Shown here in pieces: positions 9,799 through 21,900 of a stretch of 64,000 nucleotides of DNA. The DNA is from Pristionchus mayeri (lineage: Eukaryota > Nematoda > Chromadorea > Rhabditida > Neodiplogasteridae). Location: the NCBI GenBank assembly GCA_036245805.1, contig BTRK01000003.1:7502001-7566000 (forward strand), in the 5' to 3' direction. The translations under genes were made by a program, and so were the position numbers. Under the pieces are notes generated by a model. That model had not been told where the DNA came from, ran no database searches, and saw only the letters and a list, made by a program, of their open reading frames with translations. Position 1 is the stretch's first letter; each line of letters opens with the position of its first letter.

Positions 9799-12738
9799 TC
9801 ATTATCATTATTTATCCATTGATCAAGGTCTGGGCCTGGTGGATGATACAGTTCTTCCATTTATCGGGGTCTCTTGTGCAAACGCTCCCCCAATTAGCTC
9901 CAAGTTGCTTCACAAATTCGTCCTTCCATCTTGTTTTTGGTCTGCCAATTGGCCTGGCTCGATCGTACGGAGTCCAGTCCATCACACGTTTTGTCCATCT
10001 GTCGTCATTTATATATGCCAGTCTTGCGGCCCAAAACCATTTCCTTTCCATTGCCTGTGCTCGGATATCTGGGAGAGGGACTTTTAGAGACAGCCAATCA
10101 TTCGTTCGGCGTTCCAATCTTGTTACTCCGCACATTTTCCGCATCATACTACGCTGTGCTACAATGAGCCGAGTATGTATCTTTTTCGTCGGACTCCATA
10201 GTTCAGATCCATATAACAGAGCTAGCACAACGCACATCATGTACACTCGTCTCTTCAGTCCCATTTCAATCTTTCTGTTCGTGAGGAACTCGTGAAACCG
10301 GTTAAACCCTCTCCATGCACTTCCGATCCTGCGATTAATTTCTTGCATTAGGCATTGATCAAAAGAGACGCGTTTTCCAAGGTAGATGAAAGAATTGACG
10401 TATTTCAGAGCTTCGTGGTCAGCGATTAGTCGTGGCTGGTTTCGATTTGACATAACAACAGTCTTCTTCTTGTTTATAACGAGACCGACTTTCCTGCTTG
10501 CTGTGCATAGATCATCTATCATTGTTTGAGCTTCTTGCGCAAAATGAAAAACCAATACGACGTCATCCGCATATCTGAGATTGTTCAGCCGTTTTCCATC
10601 TATATTTATTCCGTAATTCTGCCAGTTCAGCTCACTAAAACATTCTTGCAGCACTGCATTGAATAAATGAGGGGATAGTGGGTCTCCTTGTCGGACACCT
10701 TTTGCTATGTCAATAGGAACTTTTTCCTTGCCCAATCTCACACATACTTGACTTTTGTTGTACACATTTCTCATAACGTTCACAATTTTAGAATGTATTC
10801 CTTGTTTTGACAATGCTGCCCAAACCGAACCGAATTCGATGCTGTCAAACGCTTTGGTATAGTCAATGAAGACCATGAAACAGGGAAAGTCATATTCCAT
10901 TGATTTGCTTATAATCTCGCTTATAGTAAAGGAGTGATCAAGTGTTGAATAATTCCTTCTGAATCCGGCTTGATCGTGAGTTTGGCTTGCATTTAACGTA
11001 CACTCTATTCGTGTATCGATCGTGGATATAAAAACTTTGTAGATCAGATTTAGCAACGCTATCGGTCTGTAGTTTGTGATATCAAACTGATTTCCCTTCT
11101 TGAATATGAGTGAAATGAGTGAATTCGAGAGATTGTCGGGCACTTCCTCCTTGGCGATCCATTCGTTGAATAATGAAGTAAGAGGTTGGGAGATTATATC
11201 AATTCCACTCTTCAACATTTCTGCAGTAATCTTATCTGGGCCAGGAGACTTGCCATTCTTCAATTTCCTGATTGAGCATTCAACTTCACTTTTGAGAATA
11301 GGCAAGAAGGTTTCAGTTGATTTACACGTCACTCTAGACGGTCTTTGTCTGCTTGCAAATAAATCATCATAATGAGATTTCACAACATGTCTTAAGTCAT
11401 TTTTGGAGTAGGCGATAGAACCATCGGGCTTTTCCAGCTGATTCATTTGAGTATTTCCGATTTGCGACGATCGTAGCGCTCTTCGTGTACTGTACCCGTA
11501 TCTAACAGCTTCTCTCACCACTTCCAAATGCTTCTTTCGCAGATCTTCGGCTATAGAGAATCTTAGTAGTTTGTTTGTCTGGCAAAAGTCAATCCGATTA
11601 TGAGCATTTGGTGTGACATCTCTAATACGCCTCCTTTTCTCGAATAGATATTTTGTCGTCTTTGAAAATCTTTCGTCTTGATGCCTCGGAACCATTGAGT
11701 CGTGTGCGATTTCTCCTATAGTGCATGTGATCTTCTTGTAGCACATGAAGTCATCCTTAGACTTCGAAATGATCTTTCTTGTAAACAGTGTTCGGTCAAA
11801 TTGCAGAGGAGGGCGAGGCTGATTGTAAAACCTCCTTGATTTGTTCAGAACTTTCAGACGAGCCATAACTAGTCGATGATCGGTTGTAAAGTTGAATCGA
11901 CCGACCACATTCACATCTTGTATTATTGACTTATTGCGGGATATAATGTAGTCAATTTGGTTTCGTGTTTGCATGTTTGGGGACATCCACGTCCATTTCC
12001 TCGAGTCCCGTTTGTCAAATCGCGTGTTGTGAACGAACAGTTTTGACTCAGTGCAAAAGTCGAGGAGACATTGGCCTCGATCATTTCTGTCTCCTAGGCC
12101 GTGTCGTCCAATATAGTGCTCATCCTCCGACAGACGTCGTCCTATCTTCGCATTGAAGTCGCCAGTGACAACTACGTGACCCCTACCTCCCCCAGGTAGA
12201 CGAACACTACGGGAGGAGGAATCCACGAGTGCACCTAACTCATTCAAAATGGCGTCGTAATCTTGGTCCGAGTGACTGGTCGTAGGGGCGTTTATGGTGA
12301 TGACACGCAAGCCAAGAGGTGGGACGTCAATGAACGACAATCTGTCATTCACCGAGTGGAAGATTACGTGAAAGGCGAGTTGCTGCGCCACAAGAAATAC
12401 GGTTCCATTGGCGGACTTGGTACCGTATCCAACCAATAAATGGCCACTGGCATTCAAGGACAGGGACGTACGGCCAATTCTTCTTAGTTCCTGGAGGGCG
12501 ATTATATCGAATTGCACCCCACTCATCTTCTAGTTCGGCAACTCGGTCGGCTGTTCGGAGAGTTCGTACGTTGAGAGAACCGACGCGGATGGTAGAAGGC
12601 TGCATCCGATGGACAGGCGAGACCCAGTACGGTTGTCCAAGCTGACGACTGGGGACTCCCAAACGCACGCCAGAGAGGAGGGGATCGGTGTACGACCACC
12701 CCTCACGGGCGCACGAATGGAGAATGGAGAATGGAGAA
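9799..12738 (-). mobile_element. RTE-clade LINE retrotransposon B
   Basis: It is flanked by the 11-bp duplication ATCTTCGACAT at 9788-9798 and 12739-12749. The duplicate locus at 37350-37360 has a single copy of the same 11 bases and no element, so the ends are fixed to the base. The left (3') end is a short run of ATAATGATAATGA type, the trinucleotide tail usual for RTE. The 5' end includes about 130 bases before the first coding motif. The encoded protein differs clearly from LINE A, so they are two families. Confidence 0.93.
9812..12605 (-). CDS. RTE LINE B endonuclease/reverse transcriptase, one frameshift
   Basis: The main frame (9812-12526, about 904 codons) covers endonuclease motifs IIALQELRR, VTGDFNAKIG, QIDYIISRN and TTDHRLVMARL. 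It then has RT motifs SLIFKKGNQFDITNYRPIAL, AGFRRNYSTLDH, IDYTKAFDSIEF, GVRQGDPLSPHLFN and the catalytic YADDVVLVF, and a C-terminal region. The true start, MQPSTIRVGSLNVRTL with the first endonuclease Asn motif, is in another frame up to about 12530. A single-base indel near GAAGATGAGTGG therefore separates the first catalytic residue from the rest. The element is otherwise uninterrupted. Confidence 0.88.
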
Positions 12739-13671
12739 ATCTTCGACATATTTCATTAGTAATATTATCCATGCATATTTGTTTCTAAGTACGTGGTAGG
12801 TCTTTAGCAAGTTGAATGATTGAAGTTACGGTATGTCGTGATGAGTGACAAGACATATGGTAGCTATGAATTTAATCGATAAATGTTGTTTGAGATTCTA
12901 AGTTGAGTGTAGCTATATTTTCTATTGATCGTATAGTAAATACGGTAAGTCATAGGGTGTTCGGTATCGATGAAAGTGACTTACTTCTTCCTTCAGAATG
13001 CAGTCCTTGAAGAGGGGATCCTCCGTGATGCAACTGTGGGATCCGCCCTCTTTCAGCTTGGCGATAAGCCCATCGCGGAGAAGAATTCCCTTCTTGAGCA
13101 GAGGGAGAGAGAAGAGAGAGGCGCAGCAGTAGTCTCCCTCTTCTTGAGAATGACGAGGAGGACAGCACTGACAGAGACAAGTGATGGCGTCCTCCTGATC
13201 CACGGTTGATTGGAAGACCTGCTGTTCCCTCTTCTCTCTCAACTGCATCTTGCCCATCGCTGCCAAGGCATCCTCTAGAGACGGGAAGTCTTCCATTTTA
13301 CCTGAAATGCGAAACGAAAGAATAGCTCAGTAAGGTTTCGAAACAACACAAAAAGCAATGAAACAACCAAATGAAGGCGCAATCGTGCGCCGTGGATGCA
13401 AATCGGGGAGGAAAATCATGCAAATGACGAAAGACACGATGAGACTCGGGTAGATCAAAGAAAGGTCACTTTACCCCCATGAATGATGGAAGATTTTGTA
13501 TGACAATGTTGTTCAGATGTCGTCGTTTTGTTATATTAGAATCATCTCATATTGATTTTTCATTCAAATTATCGATTATTGTGGTTATCTGACACCTCTC
13601 TTGACCCGCATTTGTGTACGCCGTTTTTATTTTGAGGGGGATAGAGTACAACAGAACGTCTTCTCACATAT

Positions 13672-13744
13672 GGCTGCGTGTCCTAATGGATAAGGCATTT
13701 GTCTGGCGATCCGTCGGTCAACGGTTCGACTCCTGTCCAAAGCA
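13672..13744 (+). tRNA. tRNA-Arg-like pseudogene in repeat copy 1
   Basis: 73 bases with an A-box-like CCTAATGGATAAGGC and a B-box-like GGTTCGACTCC at tRNA spacing, resembling nematode tRNA-Arg. The acceptor strands do not pair, the D stem has a mismatch and the anticodon arm is one base short, so it is unlikely to make a working tRNA. It is duplicated with the repeat (38293-38365). It may be a tRNA pseudogene or a polymerase III promoter relic of a SINE. Confidence 0.45.
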
Positions 13745-14308
13745 CAAGTTTATTGCTAACAAGTCCTCATTTTTCGAACACTTTCTGATAACTTACAGTA
13801 TCCCAAGTTTATAAACTTTCAAATTTGCGCACTTGCCTGCGCTGATTGCAAAGCTTTGAAAGGTCATAGCTCGTCTTAGAGGCGTCTGTAGCATTCCGTA
13901 CAAAGTGATCTCTGATCGGACGAGTGCCCTCTACAACACCATTTTGCCAGTTTGGGTGGCTGGACATTCCCCGGAGCACCCCTTTAAAAAGAGATTGACA
14001 CAAAACAACAATTCATTCTCAGGTTGACGCTATGCTGCATGGCATCGACATGAACAAGGACAACATGATCGACTTCGCCGAGTTCTGCACGTTGGTAAGG
14101 CAATTTTTCTAAAAAAAATTTCAAGAAACAATGAAATTTTTGACAATCACAAAAAGTGAAATCTGTGCTTCACGATTGCGCTGGTGAGAAAATTTTCGAA
14201 AATTCTCTTGAAAAATGCATATGTCGGTTTAAGAACAATGCGTTATTTCGTTCAGATGTGTTTCACGATTTCGGTAAAATCACTGTCTATTTCTTAAAAG
14301 ATATTGAT

Positions 14309-15250
14309 TAGTGTTGCAAAATCGGACAAAACCGGTTTTCGTCGAAGAGAATTGTGAAATTAATTGAAAAATATCCGTTATTGTCCGATTCCGGACGGAC
14401 GACGGATTGTCCGAAATTGTCCGGAATAGAACAAAAGATTCAATTTAATTAAAAATATTTTGGCCATTTTGTCGAAAAATTGATGATGTTTCGATATGCT
14501 TCAAGATATTTTAATAACTTGTGGTATCAGAAATCGTTTCATTATTTTTTACTTCTCTGCTCGAGACCGTAAGATGATCCTATTTTTTTATGATTACCGC
14601 CCTCCCCGATACGTCATTCATGGAAGATGTTTGTCTTTCTCTGTAGTTACACAATATCAAACAACTCGGATAGTATGTGTATGTGATTTCGCAACCTAGG
14701 CTCGCTGCTGTCGGGATATCTAATTACGCCCGATTTGAGATTATAGAGGATTCGAATCATTGCAACGTCACATCTAGTGACTGTTTGGCACGAAATGGGT
14801 CTTTCCATCTTGTGCACACCTTTTCCGGTCAAACTAGTGGGATAGCGTTCATCATTATGAGAGTTTCGTCTTGAGAAGTCACAAACAGGGGCGTCCTCCA
14901 GGGAAAGGTTGAGATAACGGAGCAGAATTATCGTGTGCACCGGAGAGTACGTTGCGCCCTAATAGTGAAAACATCGACACAATGTGGGAATTGTTGTTAT
15001 TTGAGATCAGATACAAATCTTTCTTGTTGTTCTCCATTTTGTTTTTAATATCTCAATGAAACATATCAGAAACGATCAAATTCCCTGCAGAAAAATCAAA
15101 TTAAATTGAATCCTTTGTTCAATATCGGACAATTCCGGACAACCGTCGTCCGTCCGGACAGACAAAGAAACTCGGAATTGATTAAAATTACTTCGTCCGA
15201 TTATTTTGTCCGAAATTTGTCCGAATTGTCCGTCCGTTTTCGCAACCCTA
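14309..15250. mobile_element. hAT-like non-autonomous element, 942 bp
   Basis: Bounded by an 8-bp duplication ATATTGAT (14301-14308 and 15251-15258). The termini are inverted: TAGTGTTGCAAAATCGGAC at the left, and the right end read in reverse is TAGGGTTGCGAAAACGGAC. Inside both ends are inverted runs of CGGACAATT/CCGGACGGAC. An 8-bp target duplication and TAG(G/T)GTTGC ends are hallmarks of hAT elements. No transposase frame is visible, so it is non-autonomous. It lies in the rhomboid intron after the EF-hand exon. Confidence 0.75.
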
Positions 15251-15583
15251 ATATTGATGCAGATGAAGTGGGAAGTGCTTAAAAAACATTATTTATTTGT
15301 CCCATTCACTGAATTCATTGTAAATTCTGAACTGCACTCTCCACTCGTAGTAATTAGCGCAGCAACTCGTAGCAAACGATAATTGGCACAGAAGAAGCGG
15401 CCTGATTCTCACCAGTGCAATTGGAAAAAAAGTGGCTCTGTACCCTTTGGGGGGAGATATCAGAAATAAGTGGAAATATCAGAAATACAGTGGACATACG
15501 TCCTCCAACACCTCGTTTGTCCCCAAAACGATGCATATCCAAAACACAGCAGCAACTAATCAGTTCTCACTTTTCCCGCAGTG

Positions 15584-15707
15584 CTAGTGATTGCTTCGCA
15601 AAAAAATAGTCTTTCCGTTTGACGTGCTCCGTCTCATCAGTCTGATCGGAGAGAGTATTCGTGGAATGAGGAAAGTCGCTTCGCGCAAAGCAATCATCCC
15701 TCGCACT
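15584..15707. mobile_element. short hairpin MITE (TTCGC type)
   Basis: A self-complementary element: the left arm CTAGTGATTGCTTCGC pairs with the right arm ending GCAATCATCCCTCGCACTAG, and the middle pairs across a short loop. Related hairpins with 'TAGG(A/G)ATGGCTT..GCAAGAAA' ends are at 29617-29723 and 35660-35767. Half copies are near 24970, 55480 and 60590. Confidence 0.5.
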
Positions 15708-17544
15708 AGGTATCATTATCAAACTCTGGATAGGAAGTGAACAAAGGCGTTGAGAAAGAGCCAACTATCAATTGCTTCTGGCAATTCTCATCGCGTTTCA
15801 CAGGGTAATGAGTGCTCACTATACGTATTTCGGGTCACCGTCTGGACCGGTCGAGCGGTGAGGGAGTGTGGGAAATGAAGAGACCGTGATATAATTTCTC
15901 GAACTCTAATGCGCTCAATTCGCATCGTGCTTTCTGGTTTCTCGATTACATCTAGTACTTCGATCCCCAATACTGATAATTTCTCCATCATTAATCGATA
16001 TTCAAAAAATTGATAATTATCAATAATCGATCTTCTTCAGCTGGGAAAAAATCGATCAATAATTACACCGTAATCGGTCAATAAAAAAATCGATAATTCC
16101 TCCTCACTCAGCTCTCTCGCGCTAAGCGACTCCACCTCCGTCATGTCATCTTCCGCGCCGCTCAGATGGTCGTCCCGAAGAGCAAGCGAGCCGAGCACTT
16201 CGATTACCTTCAGGTACCGTAACCTTTCATCCCAGGTTTCAGATTTACATGTGATTCAGTCTATGGCGTCAAGACCCATAACTTGAGTCATAGGGTAGAC
16301 ACTACAATTATCTTCAGGCACCGTAACCTGGTCCATGGTACCCTTATACCGTGGTAGGATACTGTTGTTGTTGCCTCTGCACTGTGCCACTCTTGCCTCA
16401 ATATCTTATCCATTCCAGAAGTACAAATGCTGACTCCTCCTCTCTTCATGCTCCTCATCTCGATTATCCAAATCGCCATCTACGTCTACTACGTCGTCCA
16501 AAGCGGAGAGGGCGTACAGGCGAGTTCCTTAGCTGACCTTAACTAACCTTAGTCGACCTTAGTAAATCTAAACCGTAGTTTGAGCCTAAATCGGTCTTAG
16601 TAAGCCTTAGTAGACGATATTGATTCTTACGTGTACTATGTCGTGGAGAGGGTGTGCAGGTATCTTGGCTTCAAGGAGGAGTACACTCAAAATTCAATTT
16701 TTGAAGCTGTCATATGCACTGCCTAGAGCTCCACAACGATAAGAAGCTCCGAAATTTTCACATTGATATCTCCATTCCGAATAGAGTTATAGCCAGAGAC
16801 CGCAAGCTGCGCCCACTTTGAGGGAGAAAGAGTGCCCTCAACATCTGGCACTCCAAATGACAGCGCAAATTCTTATCTTTTTTTCTTTGTAAATTCTTAG
16901 TTTAAGCCATTGTTGTGTATGTCTCATCAGTCTTTACAATCTGCGAAATGGCGATCATGATCTTTTTTGTTTTAATATACAAAAAATCGAAGGTCATGCA
17001 TTCAAAAATTTTTGAACTTCCGATGAATATTCGTCTTTCTCCCAAGTCCAGGAAGGTTCCCTGCTTTTTATCACCACTTCAGTACAAATAAAATTAAAAA
17101 AATAAAGTTCGAATAGTCGTTTGCAAATAACTATCGGACAGTACGCGTACAGTATCGGACAAAAGTATTCGGATTTTTTTCAACTGCTCGTAACCCTGTC
17201 ACATCTTACAGTATATCTACAGTAATTTTTCCCTTTTCAGGTGAACAAGCCCGTGCCCATTCAGTCCCCGCTCATCCTCTCCCCTAACAAGCTTGAGGAG
17301 GTCTGGCGATTCTTCACGTGAGTTCTTGTTTTTGATGTTGTTGCTATTGTTTTCCAGAAAGCTACACTGCATATGGATTAAGAGTGAGATTTGCTCGTCG
17401 TAGTTCAGTATAGAAAATGCGAAATGAAGGGTAAAAGAAGGATAAGTCAAAGATCAAAGATCAAAGATCAAAAACCAATGAGGAATACGCAGAGGATCAC
17501 TGACCCTCGGGAGAGAAAATTTTCTTTTCTATTTTGTTTCCGTA

Positions 17545-17588
17545 CGCACCACACCCCGTCAAGAGGGGGGAAAAACTCATTTGCGTGG
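17545..17588 (+). repeat. inverted repeat arm, left of DOP1 pseudogene
   Basis: About 44 bases containing CACCCCGTCAAGAGGGGGG and ending TTTGCGTGG. A near-identical sequence in inverse orientation lies at 24772-24813. The two arms bracket the DOP1 pseudogene, about 7.2 kb apart. Confidence 0.45.
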
Positions 17589-17654
17589 AAACGCCAATCT
17601 CATTCATCTTCGGATTAACGAGACAAGGAGCGGTCTGAATTTCGGGGGAAAGGA

Positions 17655-17957
17655 AGAAAGGAATAAGGAAGAAATAGAAAATGTTGTGCTATCAGATTGT
17701 GCGCAAAGGGTTTGCCCACCGTTCTGCACAATCGCCATGTCGATAGCTTCATTCCCCTCTGAGGAGTAGGGTCTGAAGTGCGCAAAACAGTCGTTTTTAG
17801 GGGATTTCTCGGACATTCGAGCACTCTAATGAACGCATCTAAGGAATAAGGAGGAAATTTAAAATTCTGTGCTATCAGATTGTGGCCAAAGGGTTTGCGC
17901 ACCGTTCTGTACAATCGCCATGTCGATAGCTTCATTCCCCTCTGAGGAGTAGGGTCT
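17655..17957 (+). repeat. direct repeat, two ~120-bp copies
   Basis: Copies at about 17655-17775 and 17839-17957 share GTGCTATCAGATTGTG, CACCGTTCTG and CGCCATGTCGATAGCTTC through to GAGGAGTAGGGTCT. Period is about 184 bp. ORFs in them are a consequence of the repeat and show no domain. Confidence 0.6.
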
Positions 17958-18937
17958 CAGATGCCCAAATCAAGAAGATATTCATCTAATTTTGTTATGT
18001 TTCATCGAAAAAGTATAATCAAATGTCCAGATTTTATTGGGCAATTGAAAATTAGGATATGTTTCACCACTGAATGACCATGAGGGAAATGCGACGTTAT
18101 TAAATTAAAGGGATACGGTGGCCCAAAATATTACATTTTTATTTTTCATGCCCTTTGTTTATTGAAATATACTATTAAAAATAAATTATTACGAAAAAAA
18201 TAAAAATAAAAATAAAAATATGCAAGGGGTGAAATTAGACTTCGAAAATTGCATTAATTTGAACGGGAGCGTGTTCCATGGCATACTGTGGGAGAGGTTT
18301 CGACATCGACAAGTTGGCACTTTGCCAAGTCGCGCCACTGGCATTGACTTTACTGACGTTTTGCTGTCGTTTTGCCCTTTCTTGCTAGTCAATTTTTATT
18401 AAAATGTGTTGTATATGAACATCTTTTCTTTTCTTCAATCTAGACATCTTTTCCGCAATGAATTGAAGAAGGAGTGGGTCTTTTAAGTCTGCTATGTGAT
18501 GCCAAACCTCTAATTGCACTGACGAGTTAACTTCTCTAGTTGAGCTGACTTCACTTTCGCGTAACTTGCGTACAATCTGTATTTTAAATACTGATAACTC
18601 GCCCCGCGATTCTGCCACTGCTTATTCAGGGTGAATCAAACGTGCCCTCCGCGTAGAATTGCTCGTTGTTAGCATGCTACACGTTTTGCTGCCTTGTTGT
18701 TTCCATTTGTTGCACTGACCTCTTTTCCTCATTGTTGTTTTATTTAAATATATCGCAGTTTTGTGATGTTTCTATTGTCGTGATCGTCATTCGATCATTT
18801 CTCCCATTTCAGCGGAATACAATCGGCCGTCTGCGAAGTAATTGAGCCCACTCCTGCACGAGGAATTACAAGGTAAGTGGTTTTACTTGCTTATTTTATT
18901 CCAAAGTTTAAGAAAAATATTGCATTAATTACTTCAG

Positions 18938-21900
18938 CAATACGTAATCGCTGTGGACAAGGCTCTCAAGTCGTACGAGAACACCATCGATTGGGCCGAC
19001 CAGATCTCTGCGCTGGGCAAGCTCGCCAAGGTTTGATCTACTTTCAGTATTATCGATTTTCTCTATCGATCGATCCTGCTGAACTTTCATTGGTTAGGTT
19101 ATGGACTAACGGCCTGTTATGGCGCTGGAACACTCGCTATGATACACGGTGTTGTGCTTGTCGATGTTCCGCGTCGGGCTTTGGAGCTAGCGCGATCAAT
19201 AATCCTTGTTCCAGGTGTTCTCCCAACACGCCAAGTACGGTGACATCCCGAAGGCGGTTTCGGTAGCCAAACGACTCTCGCAGTGCCTCCATCCCGCCCT
19301 GCCCATGGGTGAGCGATCGATTGCTAATGGAGACTGTACTCGTAGAAATCGATTAGTTTAAATCTGTGGGGGTGCATTAGTTGTCGAAGAAGTAGTATGA
19401 TCGAAAATAGTATTGATCGGTGAACAATAATTCAAATACCGCTGTCAATATCTCAAGTTATATTCGACTGTATAGGTTAATGCAAACAGCGACAATTATT
19501 ATCGATTGAGTCTAGCGAATCGATTCCCGTACCCCTTCTTCGCAGGAGTCCATCTGAAGGCACTGGAGAACTACAAGCAGATCTTCGATATTCTCGGCCA
19601 GGAGGCACTCCCGAAGCAGTTGTATCTCTTCGCCGTCGGCCTCTTCCCCCTCATGGACCACTGCACCATCAAGGTGAGATCAATATCTAGAACGATACGG
19701 TAGTCGCGTATATCGATTAGTGAGAGCAAGCGCATCATCAGGGATACACTTCTTAATGTATAATATTTATTGCACTGCCTGGTTAATTATCGTTGATCTA
19801 AAAATGTTACTGTATTCGTATTTCTTGTGAAACACTAAACGCGCAGGCGTGTTTGCAATGTTCATGGTCTCAAAATTTTGGAGATCATTAGGCAAGAGTG
19901 GGTATTTGACAAGTTACAGGAATTAGGTGCATTATTGGTTCATCTGGCAGGTGAAAGGCGAGCTGCTGACGATCTTCGAGTTCTACCTCCTTCCACTGAG
20001 GGAGAAACTGTGCCCGTCCCGTCTCTGCCCTGATTCTTCGCGGGAGTGCTGCTGGGACTGGAGGAGCGCACCGAGTTCTACGATCGGTCTGTGCGATTGA
20101 AAACAATTCTGGATTACATTGGGCCTGTTATGCCATCTTTTATAGTGAGACTCGATTATGTCGAGTGGGAGTTATCTGGAGGTATAGTGTGTGTTTCTGC
20201 CTGGGTAATAGCAAGTCAGGGATTGTACTGCACACAACTCCCACTAAATGTAGCAGCAGTGAAACATAAAACCTAATGCGTCTTTTTTTCTTCGAATGGT
20301 TGTGGAGGCAGAAGGAAGACGATAATTTCGTTGGGTCTAATCTCACATGCTGTATAATCTGTTAGGAATACGAATGCGAATAGACAGATGATTTGAAATT
20401 AAATATTATTTATTCTGAACAATTTTTTTTCAGTTCCTTCAAACTGCTCGATAAAGTGTGCTAGTACGTGGGCCCAAACTCGTTCTACGCCTGTCTCTGG
20501 CGCACTGTTGGTTTACTTATGATTTTTTACAATTAATTTAATCCCAATCGGGGCTGTAACAACGTGTTTCTCGAAATGGGCAGATATGTGTTTCAGTAGT
20601 GATTCATCATCTTCGATCCACAGTAGAAGCGATCACTCTAGACCAAATCGTTGCGAAACAATCAACCTCAATATCGAAGGTGCTCGGTTCTCCCTCCGTT
20701 CGACTTCCCGCTCTGATCTACGTGAATGCGAATTTCGACAAGTCGAAATCGATCGATGAACAATCGTGGATTATCGGAGACAACGTGCATCACATGGTGA
20801 GGAGGGAGTACGGTAGAGGGAGAGCGAGGTGGTGTATGAGTGTATTGTATGATTTGCCGGTGACGAATCTAACTACCAAAACCACAACCACGAGTAATTA
20901 GTAACAATGCTAAATATCATTATGATTACGGTAGGATGCGATGTCGAATTTGAGTACGGTATCTTGTTTCAATGTCAGGAATTCTGTGAACCATTGTAAT
21001 GTAAAAGAAAAAAAAATGTGCAGGTGGAACTGAAGGGAGTGGCGACGACGTGGTTCGTAAACTGCGCGAGGAGAAACGACCTGCCCACCATCATACAGGT
21101 GCGTTCTACTTTTTTTTGTTTTTTCTACTACGTGAGGAGCGTTGTTTACCGGTTCCCGATCACTTAATGTTTTGAAATATCGCTGGACATGGAAATCATC
21201 GTGCTTGTGCACATTTTACTGTTGGCCTTCCTTTCAACCCTCGAATATATTAATACTTTTCAAGATGTTGGCAGTGATGTTGATGAATCCAGCGACTGCG
21301 AGAATCTCCATCCAGTATGTGAAGCAGGAGGCCAAGTCAGATATTTATATTTTACTTATTGTTTGGTAAATATTGTATAAATTTTCTCCTGGAAATTTGA
21401 TTTGACAATTTTCGGAATTTGACCCTGGCGGTTTGTGTTACACATTTTTTATATAGGCCTTGCGGGTTTCAAGATTTGATTCTCACCAGAAATGCATTTC
21501 AAAACAATAATATTCCCTCCAGGGTGACTCACTCCGAGTGCACTGCAATCCCTGTGGACGTGCAGTCGATCATGCTGCTGGCTGCCGACAAACGACAGAG
21601 ACTGCACCATCTCATGAACGAGGCCGAGCAGGAGGAAAGGTACGGTAGCGCACATTGAGGGGGAATTGAGAACTGACTTTATTCGATCTTGTAGGAATTA
21701 CTAACGGTTTCAGTGATTGGATGTGCGACCTCCGCTCTAAACAGCTCGTATCATCGTCGAAGGAATCGAAGAAGACCGATCTCTTCCCCACTGCTCGCGC
21801 TGTCAGTGCCCAATTTCGACGAGGAGGAAACGGTGAGTAAACACGTTGTTTTGTTGTTGTAATTTCCGTAGATGGATAATTGATGTTATGCGTGGGTATT

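Larger units (their letters stand above)
9514..13296 (-). pseudogene. P2X7 C-terminal-domain-like protein gene, copy 1 (LINE in intron)
   Basis: Exon 1 (13296-12985) starts MEDFPSLEDAL with the ATG just after a TTTCAG acceptor, which suits trans-splicing. It carries the cysteine pattern CLCQCC...DYCC...HSCIT...FKDC. Exon 2 (9789-9514) opens in phase with IALTSAETFSMLSGEP and continues to LRYGAYRHFV, GKGVRIRLPSC and REKWP...TGF. The Cys array plus 'AYR.FV...G.G.R...PSC...R..(F/W)P...TGF' resembles the zinc-binding cytoplasmic 'ballast' domain of P2X7 receptors, which is also found alone in many invertebrate proteins. An in-frame TGA (9721-9723) splits exon 2 between QNK and the RHLLRL part. 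The LINE (9799-12738) lies in the single intron, immediately next to the acceptor. Product may be truncated at about 126 residues, or the gene is dead. Confidence 0.55.
9402..13987. repeat. TTAA-bounded repeat with P2X7-C-like gene, copy 1
   Basis: Apart from the LINE insertion this segment is nearly identical to 36964-38608. Both copies start at GAGCGAATAGTG and end at ATTCCCCGGAGCACCCCT followed by TTAA (13984-13987). The reverse complement of that end, AGGGGTGCTCCGGGGAAT after TTAA, also starts the 287-bp MITE at 27871. This marks the right edge as a transposon terminus with a TTAA target, as expected for Kolobok or piggyBac-type elements. The rhomboid EF-hand exon begins only 36 bp to the right. 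A matching left terminus was not found. Confidence 0.65.

Noticed and set aside
9819..12156. Plus-strand ORFs inside LINE B, up to 158 codons
   Set aside because: Antisense shadows of the reverse transcriptase frame.
13672..13744. Functional tRNA-Arg
   Set aside because: Acceptor strands do not pair and the anticodon arm is one base short; kept only as tRNA-like.
9402..13987. P2X receptor channel gene
   Set aside because: Only the cytoplasmic zinc-domain signature is present; no transmembrane helices or P2X ectodomain in the repeat.
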